Positions 42,495 through 51,145 of a DNA stretch of 64,000 nt are shown one piece after another (position 1 is the first letter of the stretch; each line of letters begins with the position of its first letter). Origin of the DNA: Bacteroidales bacterium UBA4293 (GTDB lineage Bacteria > Bacteroidota > Bacteroidia > Bacteroidales > Bacteroidaceae); the NCBI GenBank assembly GCA_002395835.1, contig DGVD01000021.1:1-64000 (forward strand). Reading direction: 5' to 3'. The notes under the pieces are model-generated. The model worked only from the letters and a program-made list of their open reading frames with translations. It was not told the origin of the DNA and did no database searches. The translations under genes were made by a program, and so were the position numbers.

Positions 42495-42692
42495 ATGAAA
42501 GTATTATCGAAAGCTTGGTTTCGCTATCTGATTGTATTTTTGGTAGCCTTAGTCTTGGTAGCAGGATGGTTCCGTTTTGGCCCTAACACAGACCCCGAAG
42601 GGAGTAACCTGCTGGTGAACAGTGTGCTGGCAGCTATCCTGACGGTGGTTTATGCTGGCATGGAAAAGGTTATTCAGAGAATGCGTAAATAA
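42495..42692 (+). CDS. Small membrane protein (65 aa)
   Basis: The start at 42495 follows the promoter and gives MKVLSKAWFRYLIVFLVALVLVAGW by position. Two hydrophobic helices (~10-25 and ~38-54) separate a short polar loop and a basic C-terminus. Family not recognised. It ends 20 nt before the CE1-type esterase. Confidence 0.65.
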   Translation: MKVLSKAWFRYLIVFLVALVLVAGWFRFGPNTDPEGSNLLVNSVLAAILTVVYAGMEKVIQRMRK

Positions 42693-42712
42693 AATTCAAA
42701 ATAAACAACCTT

Positions 42713-43888
42713 ATGAAACTAAAAATCTTTACGATGGTAGCCCTCCTGGGTGCCTGCCTTTCTGCCTACGGGCAAGAAATGAATTCACTGATGTTCCGCG
42801 CTGGGGTGAAATCGCCTGAAATGAGCAAGGACAGTATCACGTTCCGTTTTGTGGCTCCTAAGGCCGTCAAGGTGGAGGTATCGGCCTCCTGGCTGGGCTA
42901 TAACCCTGCCAAACTGCCCATGACGGAGGGAAAGAACGGGGTGTGGAGTGTTCGTATCCCGAAGCCTGCTCCGGAGCTTTATACGTACACGTTCGTGGTA
43001 GATGGGATAAACATGCTGGACCCATCGAACGTGATGGTGCAGCGCGATGGTTCCCGATACATGAACGCTTTCCTGGTGACTGGGGATTATGCCGATGTGT
43101 ATGCCGAGTGCAGCAAACCGGGAAATGTGGAGCATGTGTGGTACTACTCTGCCGAAAACGACATGACCCGAAGGATGTATGTCTATACCCCAGCGGGATA
43201 CGACCGGAACAACCGGAATGTGAAGTATCCGGTGCTCTACCTGCTGCACGGTGGTGGTGGTGATGAGGATGCTTGGACTACCCTGGGACGTACGGCTCAG
43301 ATTCTGGATAATCTGATTGCTTCGGGAAAGGCGAAACCGATGATTGTGGTGATGCCGAATGGTAACCCCAACCAGTATGCAGCTCAGACGTTGGGTATTC
43401 CGGTAAAGACGGAGGTGAAGAAGTATGCATCCAACTTTGACAACTACTCTTCTCTGGTGGCTGATATTCTGCCTTTTGTAGAGAAGAACTATAATGTAAT
43501 CAAGAACCGGAAAGGAAGAGCCGTAGCTGGTCTTTCCATGGGTGGCGGACAGTCGTTCTTCATCGCTTTCCGCAATGTGAATGTGTTTGCCAACGTGGGT
43601 ATTTTCTCTTCCGGCCTCATCGGGTCAGCAGCCATAGGAGGCGCTCCATTCGATGCAGAAGCACTCTTCCCTGGTATGTACACTGCCCCTGCTAAATACA
43701 ACAAGTTTGATGTGATTTATTTGGCTTGTGGTGAGGAAGATGGGCGTATAGACGGGATGAAGGATTTCTGCCAGAAACTGAATGATCACGGTTATAAGGG
43801 AGTGATTTGGGAACAGTACCCTGGTGCACACGAGTGGAAAGTGTGGCGCAGGAACCTGGCTTCGTTCGTGCAGCAGATATTTAAATAA
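42713..43888 (+). CDS. CE1-type esterase with N-terminal E-set domain
   Basis: A 391-residue secreted protein with a signal peptide ending near AYGQ (residue ~20). An E-set/CBM48-like beta domain at ~35-125 (VTFRFVAPKAVKVEVSASW) is followed by an esterase D/CE1 hydrolase: LYLLHGGGGDEDAW (~178-190), nucleophile GLSMGGG (~270) and HEWKVWRR near the C-terminus (catalytic His). Enzymes of this layout release acetyl or feruloyl groups from xylan. Co-transcribed with the small membrane protein. Confidence 0.85.
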   Translation: MKLKIFTMVALLGACLSAYGQEMNSLMFRAGVKSPEMSKDSITFRFVAPKAVKVEVSASWLGYNPAKLPMTEGKNGVWSVRIPKPAPELYTYTFVVDGINMLDPSNVMVQRDGSRYMNAFLVTGDYADVYAECSKPGNVEHVWYYSAENDMTRRMYVYTPAGYDRNNRNVKYPVLYLLHGGGGDEDAWTTLGRTAQILDNLIASGKAKPMIVVMPNGNPNQYAAQTLGIPVKTEVKKYASNFDNYSSLVADILPFVEKNYNVIKNRKGRAVAGLSMGGGQSFFIAFRNVNVFANVGIFSSGLIGSAAIGGAPFDAEALFPGMYTAPAKYNKFDVIYLACGEEDGRIDGMKDFCQKLNDHGYKGVIWEQYPGAHEWKVWRRNLASFVQQIFK

Positions 43889-43913
43889 AAAGAGTACAAA
43901 ATACAGATTCCAA

Positions 43914-43970
43914 ATTCTCAAGTGGGGACAATTTGAGAAAGTCCCCACTTGAGAATCCCCACTTGAGAAT
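43914..43970. repeat. Hairpin with a third repeated arm
   Basis: ATTCTCAAGTGGGGAC (43914-43929) and its perfect complement (43941-43956) form a 16-bp stem, and CCCCACTTGAGAAT is then repeated directly at 43957-43970. The first arm can therefore pair with either right-hand copy. It lies between convergent genes and touches the stop of the 195-aa gene. No T run, so it is an unusual terminator or a small repeat element. Confidence 0.8.
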
Positions 43971-44557
43971 TACTCCTCTCCCGTCAGATCCTCTATCTGG
44001 TCAATGATTTCCTGATACTGAGTTTGGGTTCTGTAGTGCAGGGAGAAACCGAAGATGGCTCCTATCACAGCACCGATGCATCCACCCCAGAGCAGACCAT
44101 TGCCTAAGCTACCTCCTGCCATCTGGTAAGCCTCGTACATGAACCAGCCCAGGAACACCAGAATCATCGGGACAGCCAGGAAGAGCCAGTTGACATCAAA
44201 CTTCTTGGCACTTGCCACACTGCGACGCACATCCAGCAGGTTTCGGGTCATCATGTTCGACTCATTCAGTTTCAGCTTGTTATAAAGGGTACCGCCCAGG
44301 CAAACCAGCATCACGGCACAGGTAAAAATCCAGAAAGCGAGGGAGAAACCGTTAAGCTGTACGAATGCCCAGTAGCTGTAAGGAATCATGAGCACGCAGA
44401 TAATCATGACTACCAGATAACGGCGGTTGATACTACCCACTGTCTTTTTCATGGAGTGACGAATCATACGGTCGTTTACTATCTCCTGCTGCTGCAGTTT
44501 CTGTTTCAGGGTCTGCATCTGCTGACGCATATCATCAAATTCAAAAGTTTCGTTCAT
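43970..44557 (-). CDS. Membrane protein following ECF sigma factor
   Basis: A 195-residue protein with an N-terminal Gln-rich cytoplasmic helix (residues 8-30) and four membrane helices (~48-66, 72-90, 122-140, 150-170). It starts 12 nt after the sigma gene stop. Its position suggests a sigma-associated or anti-sigma membrane protein, but it has no zinc-finger or FecR-like motif. Family not recognised. Confidence 0.7.
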   Translation of the reverse strand: MNETFEFDDMRQQMQTLKQKLQQQEIVNDRMIRHSMKKTVGSINRRYLVVMIICVLMIPYSYWAFVQLNGFSLAFWIFTCAVMLVCLGGTLYNKLKLNESNMMTRNLLDVRRSVASAKKFDVNWLFLAVPMILVFLGWFMYEAYQMAGGSLGNGLLWGGCIGAVIGAIFGFSLHYRTQTQYQEIIDQIEDLTGEE

Positions 44558-44569
44558 AATAGGTGAAAA

Positions 44570-45049
44570 TTAAAGATTAGACATTTGTTTCAGTTGTTCT
44601 CTGATTCTGAACAGACGCACGCTGACGTTCTTGGCAGTGATGCCCACAATCTGTCCGATTTCCTCGTACGAGAGGTTCTCCAGCCAGAGCAGGACGATGG
44701 CCCTGTCGAAGGGTTGCAACCGGGAAATCCGCTTGTGGAGCATGTCCACCTGACGGGTATCCTCGTCACGATCTTCAAAGAGGTTGATGTCCATGGTGAG
44801 TGGGACTTCGGCTCTGCGACGTTTCTTCCTGTCCAGTGAGATACAGGTGTTCAGCGCTACACGGTAAATCCACGTCTTTACATCACTGCGATGCTGGAAG
44901 TCGTCGAACCCCTTCCAAAGATGGATGAGTACCTCCTGGAAGAGGTCGTTCACTTCATCGGCATCCTGAGAGAACATGTAGCAAACGGTGTAGATGTTGC
45001 TCTTCTGTTCTTTTACGATTTGCGCAAATTCTTTTTCTAATGCATTCAT
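44570..45049 (-). CDS. ECF-type RNA polymerase sigma factor
   Basis: A 159-residue protein. Sigma region 2 is seen in YTVCYMFSQDADEVNDLFQEVLIHLWKGFDDF and VKTWIYRVALNTCISLDRKKR (~20-80). Sigma region 4 is in LSYEEIGQIVGITAKNVSVRLFRIREQLKQ (~122-152). Domain order and size are typical of ECF factors. Its target genes are unknown; the partner just downstream is a four-helix membrane protein. Confidence 0.93.
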   Translation of the reverse strand: MNALEKEFAQIVKEQKSNIYTVCYMFSQDADEVNDLFQEVLIHLWKGFDDFQHRSDVKTWIYRVALNTCISLDRKKRRRAEVPLTMDINLFEDRDEDTRQVDMLHKRISRLQPFDRAIVLLWLENLSYEEIGQIVGITAKNVSVRLFRIREQLKQMSNL

Positions 45050-45120
45050 TGTTTCGTCTGTTTTGAATCATTTTTTACCCATTAGACGCAACGAAGATAC
45101 GAAAAACTACAGAAAATTTG

Positions 45121-45157
45121 AAAAAAAATAAAAGCTGCGGATGTTTTTCCGCAGCTT
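45121..45157 (-). terminator. Terminator of the alpha/beta hydrolase gene
   Basis: AAAGCTGCGGA (45130-45140) and TCCGCAGCTTT (45147-45157) form an 11-bp stem. On the minus strand it is followed by U-rich sequence (complement of the A run at 45121-45129). It lies 28 bp past the hydrolase stop. Confidence 0.85.
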
Positions 45158-45185
45158 TCTATCGTTCTAATATGTATATGGAAGA

Positions 45186-46142
45186 TTACTCCAGATAATT
45201 TCCCTGGATGAAACCGGTCTTTAGCATGAAGTTGTACGCCAGCTTTGGCCAGATGTTGGTCGGCTCTCCATCGGGTTTCAAGCCGAAGCCGTGAGGAGCA
45301 CCGGTGAAGTAGTGAAGTTCTGCCGGAAGCTTGGCCTGCTGCCACATGCGATACAGCTCGAACGAGGTAGGAACGCCGTAGATATCGTGCTCTGGAGCTG
45401 CGATGAACAACGGCATGGTAGAGGCAGGAAGCGCATCGTGTGGGTCGGTCTGACCGTAGATTGCCAGCACCAAATCAGGATGAGACGCAGGCTGATGATT
45501 GTACACCACATTCAAAGTGGTACGGCATCCAGCCGAGAACCCCATCAGGGCAATCTTATCCGGAGCAATGCCGTAATCCGCTGCATGCGCACGTACATAT
45601 TCCACGGCCTTACGCGCATCATCGGCAGCGAAACCGATGTACTTGTCTACCCCCTGCAGCATCCCAGCCGACTGGTCTTTACCTTCTTTATTATCTTGTG
45701 CGGTATTTCTATTACCGGTTCCCACACCCAGCATCTGACCTAGATTAGAAGTGATAGTAGCATGATCATCCCCCATATACATGGTACGGTAACGGAGCAG
45801 GAACACCGTAAAGCCCTGAGAAGCAAACCATTGTGCAGGGTTCTCGCCCTCATTCGCAATGGAAAGCATCTTGAAACCACCACCCGGAAGAATGATGATA
45901 GAGGCTCCGTTCTTCTTCCCCGGAGCAGGCAGATAAGGAGTAAGCGTAGGCTCCGTGATGTTCACCGTGATACGCTGTCCCATAGCATCGATGGTAAGCC
46001 CTTGGTCGTGCTTTAGTCCTTCACTCCCCGGAGCATCGCCCTGATACAGGAGGACAGGGTCTTTCACACTGTAGAAATTCTGTGCATCAGCAGGAACGCA
46101 TAATCCTGTTAGCAAGGTAAAAATCAGTAAGATACGCTTCAT
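45186..46142 (-). CDS. Secreted alpha/beta hydrolase (acetylesterase-like)
   Basis: A 318-residue protein with signal peptide to ~ADA (residue 20). An alpha/beta hydrolase 3-type fold: SIIILPGGGFKMLS (oxyanion loop, ~80-93), nucleophile elbow LMGFSAGCRT (~198-207), PLFIAAPEHDIYGVP (acid, ~245) and GAPHGFG (catalytic His, ~282). Similar enzymes (BD-FAE, xylan acetyl/feruloyl esterases) act on decorated xylan. It is divergent from the GH43 gene, consistent with a shared role in hemicellulose breakdown. Confidence 0.85.
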   Translation of the reverse strand: MKRILLIFTLLTGLCVPADAQNFYSVKDPVLLYQGDAPGSEGLKHDQGLTIDAMGQRITVNITEPTLTPYLPAPGKKNGASIIILPGGGFKMLSIANEGENPAQWFASQGFTVFLLRYRTMYMGDDHATITSNLGQMLGVGTGNRNTAQDNKEGKDQSAGMLQGVDKYIGFAADDARKAVEYVRAHAADYGIAPDKIALMGFSAGCRTTLNVVYNHQPASHPDLVLAIYGQTDPHDALPASTMPLFIAAPEHDIYGVPTSFELYRMWQQAKLPAELHYFTGAPHGFGLKPDGEPTNIWPKLAYNFMLKTGFIQGNYLE

Positions 46143-46227
46143 ATTCTTTCTTTATTAAGGATTTATCTTTCACTCTCATTTTCTCTTTTGAGGGTACGAA
46201 TTTAAGAAATTATTCGTGTACAAGCAA

Positions 46228-46255
46228 TTGTGAAACAAATTAATTGCTATCTTTG
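46228..46255 (+). promoter_or_regulatory. Promoter of the GH43 gene
   Basis: TTG (46228-46230), 17 nt, TATCTTTG (46248-46255), 17 bp before the first possible ATG. Fits the Bacteroidetes pattern with a slightly short spacer. Confidence 0.5.
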
Positions 46256-46272
46256 CGTAAAATATATAAAAG

Positions 46273-48156
46273 ATGAGTACCATGAAGAAAAACATTTTGC
46301 TGCTTGCAGTATTGGCCTTGAGCTTCGGCTCTTGCCAGAGAACCATCGACCGAAGTAAGGTGGTGACAAACCCCATCGACCTGGATTATGAATTCACGAA
46401 GGGGGATAGTCAGCAGACTTCGGCTGATATGAACATCGACTTCAACGACCCTAACGTACTGAACTCTATTCCAGAGGAATATAAAGAGGCGGTGGCACAA
46501 CTTATGAAGGTGCCTGGAGCTCTTCAGGAGATGATAGACCGCATGGCTTCACCGCACAACTACCGTGAGGCTGCGGACCCTGTGGTGACGCTCTACAACG
46601 ACAAATACTATCTCTTTGTTTCGAAATCGGATGGTTACTGGAGCTCCGACGACATGCAGCATTGGCATCACATTCATTCTACCAAACTGCCTGTAGACCT
46701 CTACGCTCCTACCTCCATGGTCTACAATGGGGAACTGTACTGGATGACATCGGACATCAACCAGCTGTGGAAGACCACGAATCCGGAAGATGGAAATGCG
46801 TGGGAACTGGTAACGGATAAGCTGACGCCTTATCCGGATAAGCCCGACATGACAGGGCACGACCCCGACCTGTTCCTGGATGATGACGGACGTGTGTATT
46901 TCTACTGGGGATGCAGCAATGTGGACAATATCATGGGTATAGAGCTAGACCCGAAGGACAATTTCAAAGCGGTGGGTCAGCCTGTGACTTTGATTACCCA
47001 TCAGCAGAACGTGATTGGTTGGGAACGCCCCAGCGACAAGAACGATGTGGAGGCTCCAGGGTACAACGAAGGCCCTAGCATGCTGAAATACAACGGAAAA
47101 TATTACTTGCAATATGCCTCTCCTGGAACGGAGTTTGATTCTTATGGCGACGGACTCTACATCAGCGATTCTCCTCTGGGCCCTTATAAGAAGGCCGATT
47201 ATCTGCCTATCTCTGTAAAACCAGGTGGATGGATGACAGGTGCTGGTCACGGAGATACTTTCCAAGACAAATACGGAAACTACTGGCATGTGGCTAGTAC
47301 GGTCATTGCACAGCGTCACATGTTCGAGCGCAGAATAGGGTTCTTCCCGGTCATCTTCACGGAGAAAGGACACATGTACACCCTGACCGATTTTTCCGAC
47401 CGTCCTTATGAGCTTCCGAAAGGAAAAGTGGACTTCGTGAAACAGCCCGTTTGGACGGGATGGATGGAGCTTTCCATCGGGAAAACCGTGACAGCTTCTT
47501 CCCAGTTGAAGGACAAGGAAGCTGCGAAAGCAGCCGACCGCACCATTAAAACGTGGTGGAGTGCAGAGACGGGAAATCCGGAGGAATGGATTCAGATGGA
47601 CTTAGGAAAGGTCTATCCGGTGGAAGCCGTGCAGGTGAACTTTGCTGATGAGGGCTTCCCTATCCGCACGAAAGGCAATCCTTTCGTTCCTTACCGGTAT
47701 AAAGTGGAGGGTTCACTGGATGGCTCAGCCTGGACGCTTCTGGCCGACAAGCAGAACAACGAGGTGACGAACCCTCACACCCTCCTTACGCTGGATGCCC
47801 CTACAAAGGCTCGTTTCATCCGTGTGACGAATCTGGGTGAGCTTCCGGGAAAATTCTCCCTGTTCGACCTGCGCGTATTCGGATGCGATAAGGGACAGAA
47901 ACCTGCTGCGGTAAGTGAGATTCAGGTTTCTCGTACCTCAGACCGAAGAACTGCCACGTTATCCTGGGAGCCCGTGGAAGGTGCACAAGGCTACTTCGTA
48001 CATTGGGGTACGGAGCCCGATGAGCTCTTCTCAGCCTGTGAGGTATTAGAACCTACCGTCACCCTGGGACTTTTCTCTGCCGATGTGGACTACTACTTCC
48101 GTGTGGATAGTTTCAACGAGAGTGGCGTGACTCAGGGCACTCCTACCGGGAAATAA
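46273..48156 (+). CDS. GH43-family glycosidase with F5/8C and FN3 domains, lipoprotein
   Basis: A 627-residue protein. The signal peptide ends in FGSC (lipobox). The start may be 46273 (MSTMKK) or 46282 (MKK). The five-bladed GH43 propeller is at ~90-395, with acidic sites in AADPVVTLYNDKYYLF, GHDPDLFLDDDGRVYFYWG and NEGPSMLKYNGKYYLQY. A discoidin/F5-8C (CBM32-like) domain follows at ~405-540 (ASSQLKDKEAAKAADRTIKTWWSAE) and a fibronectin III domain at ~550-625. GH43 enzymes cleave alpha-L-arabinofuranose, xylose or galactan links; the subfamily cannot be set by eye. Confidence 0.88.
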   Translation: MSTMKKNILLLAVLALSFGSCQRTIDRSKVVTNPIDLDYEFTKGDSQQTSADMNIDFNDPNVLNSIPEEYKEAVAQLMKVPGALQEMIDRMASPHNYREAADPVVTLYNDKYYLFVSKSDGYWSSDDMQHWHHIHSTKLPVDLYAPTSMVYNGELYWMTSDINQLWKTTNPEDGNAWELVTDKLTPYPDKPDMTGHDPDLFLDDDGRVYFYWGCSNVDNIMGIELDPKDNFKAVGQPVTLITHQQNVIGWERPSDKNDVEAPGYNEGPSMLKYNGKYYLQYASPGTEFDSYGDGLYISDSPLGPYKKADYLPISVKPGGWMTGAGHGDTFQDKYGNYWHVASTVIAQRHMFERRIGFFPVIFTEKGHMYTLTDFSDRPYELPKGKVDFVKQPVWTGWMELSIGKTVTASSQLKDKEAAKAADRTIKTWWSAETGNPEEWIQMDLGKVYPVEAVQVNFADEGFPIRTKGNPFVPYRYKVEGSLDGSAWTLLADKQNNEVTNPHTLLTLDAPTKARFIRVTNLGELPGKFSLFDLRVFGCDKGQKPAAVSEIQVSRTSDRRTATLSWEPVEGAQGYFVHWGTEPDELFSACEVLEPTVTLGLFSADVDYYFRVDSFNESGVTQGTPTGK

Positions 48157-48166
48157 TCATGATACC

Positions 48167-48266
48167 AGGTTACACGGGGACAGGTCCCATGTAACGTAAA
48201 GATAAAAGCCCAAGCCTTAGGAACTTAAGCCACTTACGTTACATGGGACCTGTCCCCGTGTAACCT
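48167..48266. repeat. Long hairpin element, copy 2
   Basis: 33-bp perfect arms (48167-48199 and 48234-48266) around a 34-nt centre beginning AGATAAAA and containing ACTTAAG. It lies between the convergent GH43 and DUF389 genes. Compared with copy 1, the outer arm reads ACACGGGG and its partner CCCCGTGT, a paired change that keeps the stem. Confidence 0.9.
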
Positions 48267-48273
48267 TCAAACC

Positions 48274-49620
48274 CTACTTCATCACTACCACCAAACTATC
48301 AGCTTTAGTGCGCATCTGCAGCCAATGGTGCAGTTTCTGCTTTTCGGCCTGTGCCAGGGGCTTACCCTGCTCCGTCTGAATGAGGGCTGAAAGGTAAGTG
48401 CTGGTGTCGGTGGAATCCCGGCGGAACTCCACTACACGGCTCAGGCTGAAGCTTTGCACCTGCGGGAAGAGGGTGGCCAGCTCCGGACGGATTTCCGCAG
48501 AGAGCTGCTCCGGGGAGGTGTATTCCGCTAGCTGTTTCATCAGCCTGCTGTTCTCTGCGGAGAGCTCCAGAAGTTTCTGTTGTTCTGCCTCCCGCGTGCT
48601 GGTGAGCGTATTCACCTTGTTCTCCAGAATCAGCAGACTGTCGCTCTGTGTCCCTTGAATAATCCGCAAGGTAAACCCTTCCATGCCATAATTATTCATC
48701 TGGCTTTGGGCCTCCATACGTCGGGGTTCCGTAATCTCGCGCCCCACAGCTACCACACGGAGCTTCAGACTATCCTTATCCACAGTGTGAGAGATGATTT
48801 GCGTACCTCGCTGCTGCAGTTCCGTCTTGATAAAATGGTTCACATTATTGTCGAACACGCTCTGCCGAACAATGAGGATGGTCATGATGGCAGCTGGAAT
48901 CATGGTGAGTATCGCTAAAGACATAATCCACCTGCGTTCCCTCCGAGCCCTTTCTGCAGAGAGGTCTTCATGCTGATGGAAATTCATGAGCCTCACCCCT
49001 CCGAAGGTAGCTAAAGCGATGAAAACGGTATTGATAAAGAACAGGTAAAAAGCCCCCAAGAAATAAAGCAGATGACCGTTGGCCAGTCCATAACCTGCCG
49101 TACAGAGCGGAGGCATGAGGGCTGTAGCGATGGCTACTCCCGGGATGACGTTTCCCTTCCCTCGGGTGCAGAGTGCGATGACCCCTGCTGCACCACCGCA
49201 GAAGGCTATCAGCACATCGTAGAGTGTGGGTGAAGTACGAGCCAGCAGTTCCGACTGTGCCTCACTGAGCGGTGAAATCAGGAAAAAGAGGGTGGCTGTG
49301 AGCACACTGATGAGTGTAGCTACGGCATAGTTCTTCGCGGAACGTTTCAATAAGTCCAAGTCGTTGATTCCCACTGCCAGTCCCATACCGATGATAGGCC
49401 CCATGAGGGGTGAGATGAGCATGGCACCGATGATAACCGCCGTGGAATTCACGTTCAGACCCAGCGATGCCAGGAAGATAGCGAAGATAAGCACCCAGAG
49501 GTTGGCCCCCTTGAAGCTCACCTCCTTACTGATTCGCTCGATACACTCACGCTCCTCTTCCTTGTCGGGCATCAGGTTGAAATAGTACCCCACACGTTCC
49601 AAAAGGTTCTTAAATACCAT
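48274..49620 (-). CDS. DUF389 membrane protein
   Basis: A 448-residue protein. Residues ~30-260 contain at least five membrane helices with the DUF389 segment NSTAVIIGAMLISPLMGPIIGMGLAVG (~56-82). The C-terminal ~190 residues are soluble with a coiled coil (~315-350). DUF389 proteins are widespread; their function is not established. It follows hmuV by 75 nt in the same direction, which may or may not mean co-transcription. Confidence 0.85.
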   Translation of the reverse strand: MVFKNLLERVGYYFNLMPDKEEERECIERISKEVSFKGANLWVLIFAIFLASLGLNVNSTAVIIGAMLISPLMGPIIGMGLAVGINDLDLLKRSAKNYAVATLISVLTATLFFLISPLSEAQSELLARTSPTLYDVLIAFCGGAAGVIALCTRGKGNVIPGVAIATALMPPLCTAGYGLANGHLLYFLGAFYLFFINTVFIALATFGGVRLMNFHQHEDLSAERARRERRWIMSLAILTMIPAAIMTILIVRQSVFDNNVNHFIKTELQQRGTQIISHTVDKDSLKLRVVAVGREITEPRRMEAQSQMNNYGMEGFTLRIIQGTQSDSLLILENKVNTLTSTREAEQQKLLELSAENSRLMKQLAEYTSPEQLSAEIRPELATLFPQVQSFSLSRVVEFRRDSTDTSTYLSALIQTEQGKPLAQAEKQKLHHWLQMRTKADSLVVVMK

Positions 49621-49695
49621 GTCCGTTCCTCCTTCTTCACAAAGATAAAAATTTTCCGGAGAACGTGCAAGAAAAAACCGAATTTACCAGGCAAG

Positions 49696-50031
49696 CTACT
49701 CCGGCACGTAGATAATCTGTCCGTCCTCCAGCTGGTAAGCGATTCCCACTTTCTTTCCCCGCTTCCCACCAGCCTGCTGGTCTTCACTAGGGGTATAGTG
49801 CTTAATCTCCTTCCCTTCCTTGGTGATAATCTCCATGTCTTCCTTCCCCGGATTCTTAATCATGGTGAAGTCCTCCTTCCCGAAAATCTCTGCCATGTTC
49901 AGATGGGTGACCAGGGCCACCATGAGGGCTACGGCAAAGACCATGGCCACATCGAAGAGGTTGGCTACGGACTGCATGGGGTCTTCATCCTGCCCTTGAA
50001 GCAGGGCATTCCTTCGCCTATCTTTCCTCAT
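49696..50031 (-). CDS. hmuV: HmuV-like DUF2149 protein
   Basis: A 111-residue protein with one N-terminal membrane helix (~25-45, LFDVAMVFAVALMVALVTHL) after GQDEDPMQSVANL, the DUF2149 signature. DUF2149 proteins resemble ExbD and pair with ExbB/TolQ channels; in Porphyromonas the last gene of hmuYRSTUV encodes one. It overlaps the ExbB-like gene by 14 nt. It probably helps energise the HmuS haem-processing complex. Confidence 0.8.
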   Translation of the reverse strand: MRKDRRRNALLQGQDEDPMQSVANLFDVAMVFAVALMVALVTHLNMAEIFGKEDFTMIKNPGKEDMEIITKEGKEIKHYTPSEDQQAGGKRGKKVGIAYQLEDGQIIYVPE

Positions 50032-50608
50032 GATGTAACACTTTATCTACGTAGTCTAAATTGTTCATCTCCAGCGAGAACCAACGCTGCTTTACTTGCA
50101 GGGTCACGATGCCTACCACCGCTATAATCAAGCCCACCACCGTGGTAGAGAAAGCCACCTGCATGTTGTATGCCATGGAAGAAATATCGCCATTGGCCAG
50201 CCCCACCAGCGCAGGCCCCATCGGGATAAGGGTACCCATCAATCCCAGCATCGGGCCCAGTTTCAGGAGCATTCTAGGACGACTCAAGCGCTTGTGCGAC
50301 TCCACCTCGTAATTGGCTATCAACCGCTCACAAAAGGCTTCGTTCTCTCGGTTCTCCCACAGCAACTTCAAGTCCTTCAGGTAAAGACTGTCCTTCTCCT
50401 CCAGCTCCTGAAGCCCCAGAAAAATCACCTCCCGGTCGTTGCTGTTCAGAAACTCCGTCTGCTTCAGCAAGTTCTTCCGCTGCTGATAATCGCCATAGAA
50501 ATTGATGGCAGTGTACAGGGCTACTCCGAAGAGCACCAGCAGCGCGATGACCACCGGCACCAGCAGCCCGTTGGAGATAAAAAACAAGATATTAGAAATG
50601 GTTTCCAT
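50018..50608 (-). CDS. hmuU: HmuU-like MotA/TolQ/ExbB proton-channel protein
   Basis: A 196-residue protein with three membrane helices (~10-32, ~118-140, ~155-180) and the ExbB-type core SRPRMLLKLGPMLGLMGTLIPMGPAL followed by AFSTTVVGLIIAVVG. It forms a proton-driven motor with the DUF2149 partner. It lies 9 nt after the HmuT-like gene. Gene order and sizes follow hmuSTUV of Porphyromonas and Bacteroides. Confidence 0.85.
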   Translation of the reverse strand: METISNILFFISNGLLVPVVIALLVLFGVALYTAINFYGDYQQRKNLLKQTEFLNSNDREVIFLGLQELEEKDSLYLKDLKLLWENRENEAFCERLIANYEVESHKRLSRPRMLLKLGPMLGLMGTLIPMGPALVGLANGDISSMAYNMQVAFSTTVVGLIIAVVGIVTLQVKQRWFSLEMNNLDYVDKVLHHEER

Positions 50609-50617
50609 ATAGATAAT

Positions 50618-51145
50618 TTAGATGATTCCAGCGAAAATGATACAAAGCACCACCAGCAGCAAGTTGGTGATGAAAAGCAGTTCATGACAGGTGACCTGGT
50701 TCCCCATAGCTTTCCGCACCAGCACACTGCCTCCCAGGATGAACAGCACCACTGCCAGGACCGACCACCACCCGAAAAGCGAGAAACTGAGCCCTGCCTG
50801 ACTGAACACCACCTGCATCTGCATGTAGTAAAAGGCCGGAAGTGCCAGCAAGCCCGGATAGAACGAGAGCACCCTTTGCCACTTCCCCTCCATGAAGCAG
50901 TAAGCTATCATGAGCATCGCCTCCAGCGTCACCAGAATGGTCCAGTCCAGCCGCAGGGAGCGGTCGGATAGAACCGTATCCACGGCAGTCCGTGACAGGT
51001 CGAAGAGCGTGCTGCTCAGGAGCAGGATAATCACCGCATAACCCCCTGCCAGCACAGCCGTCCTGCGAAGGGGCCAGAAGGCCGTCTTTAGGAGCAGGCT
51101 CACCAGCAGCAAGCACATTTGAGTGGTAAGTACGTAGGTCAACAT
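50618..51145 (-). CDS. hmuT: HmuT-like membrane protein
   Basis: A 175-residue protein with about five membrane helices spread over the whole chain (for example VLTTQMCLLLVSLLLKTAF and LLFITNLLLVVLCIIFAGII). It lies directly after the CobN-like gene (stop and start adjacent) and before the ExbB-like gene. No catalytic motif is seen. The name rests on synteny with hmuSTUV. Confidence 0.7.
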   Translation of the reverse strand: MLTYVLTTQMCLLLVSLLLKTAFWPLRRTAVLAGGYAVIILLLSSTLFDLSRTAVDTVLSDRSLRLDWTILVTLEAMLMIAYCFMEGKWQRVLSFYPGLLALPAFYYMQMQVVFSQAGLSFSLFGWWSVLAVVLFILGGSVLVRKAMGNQVTCHELLFITNLLLVVLCIIFAGII

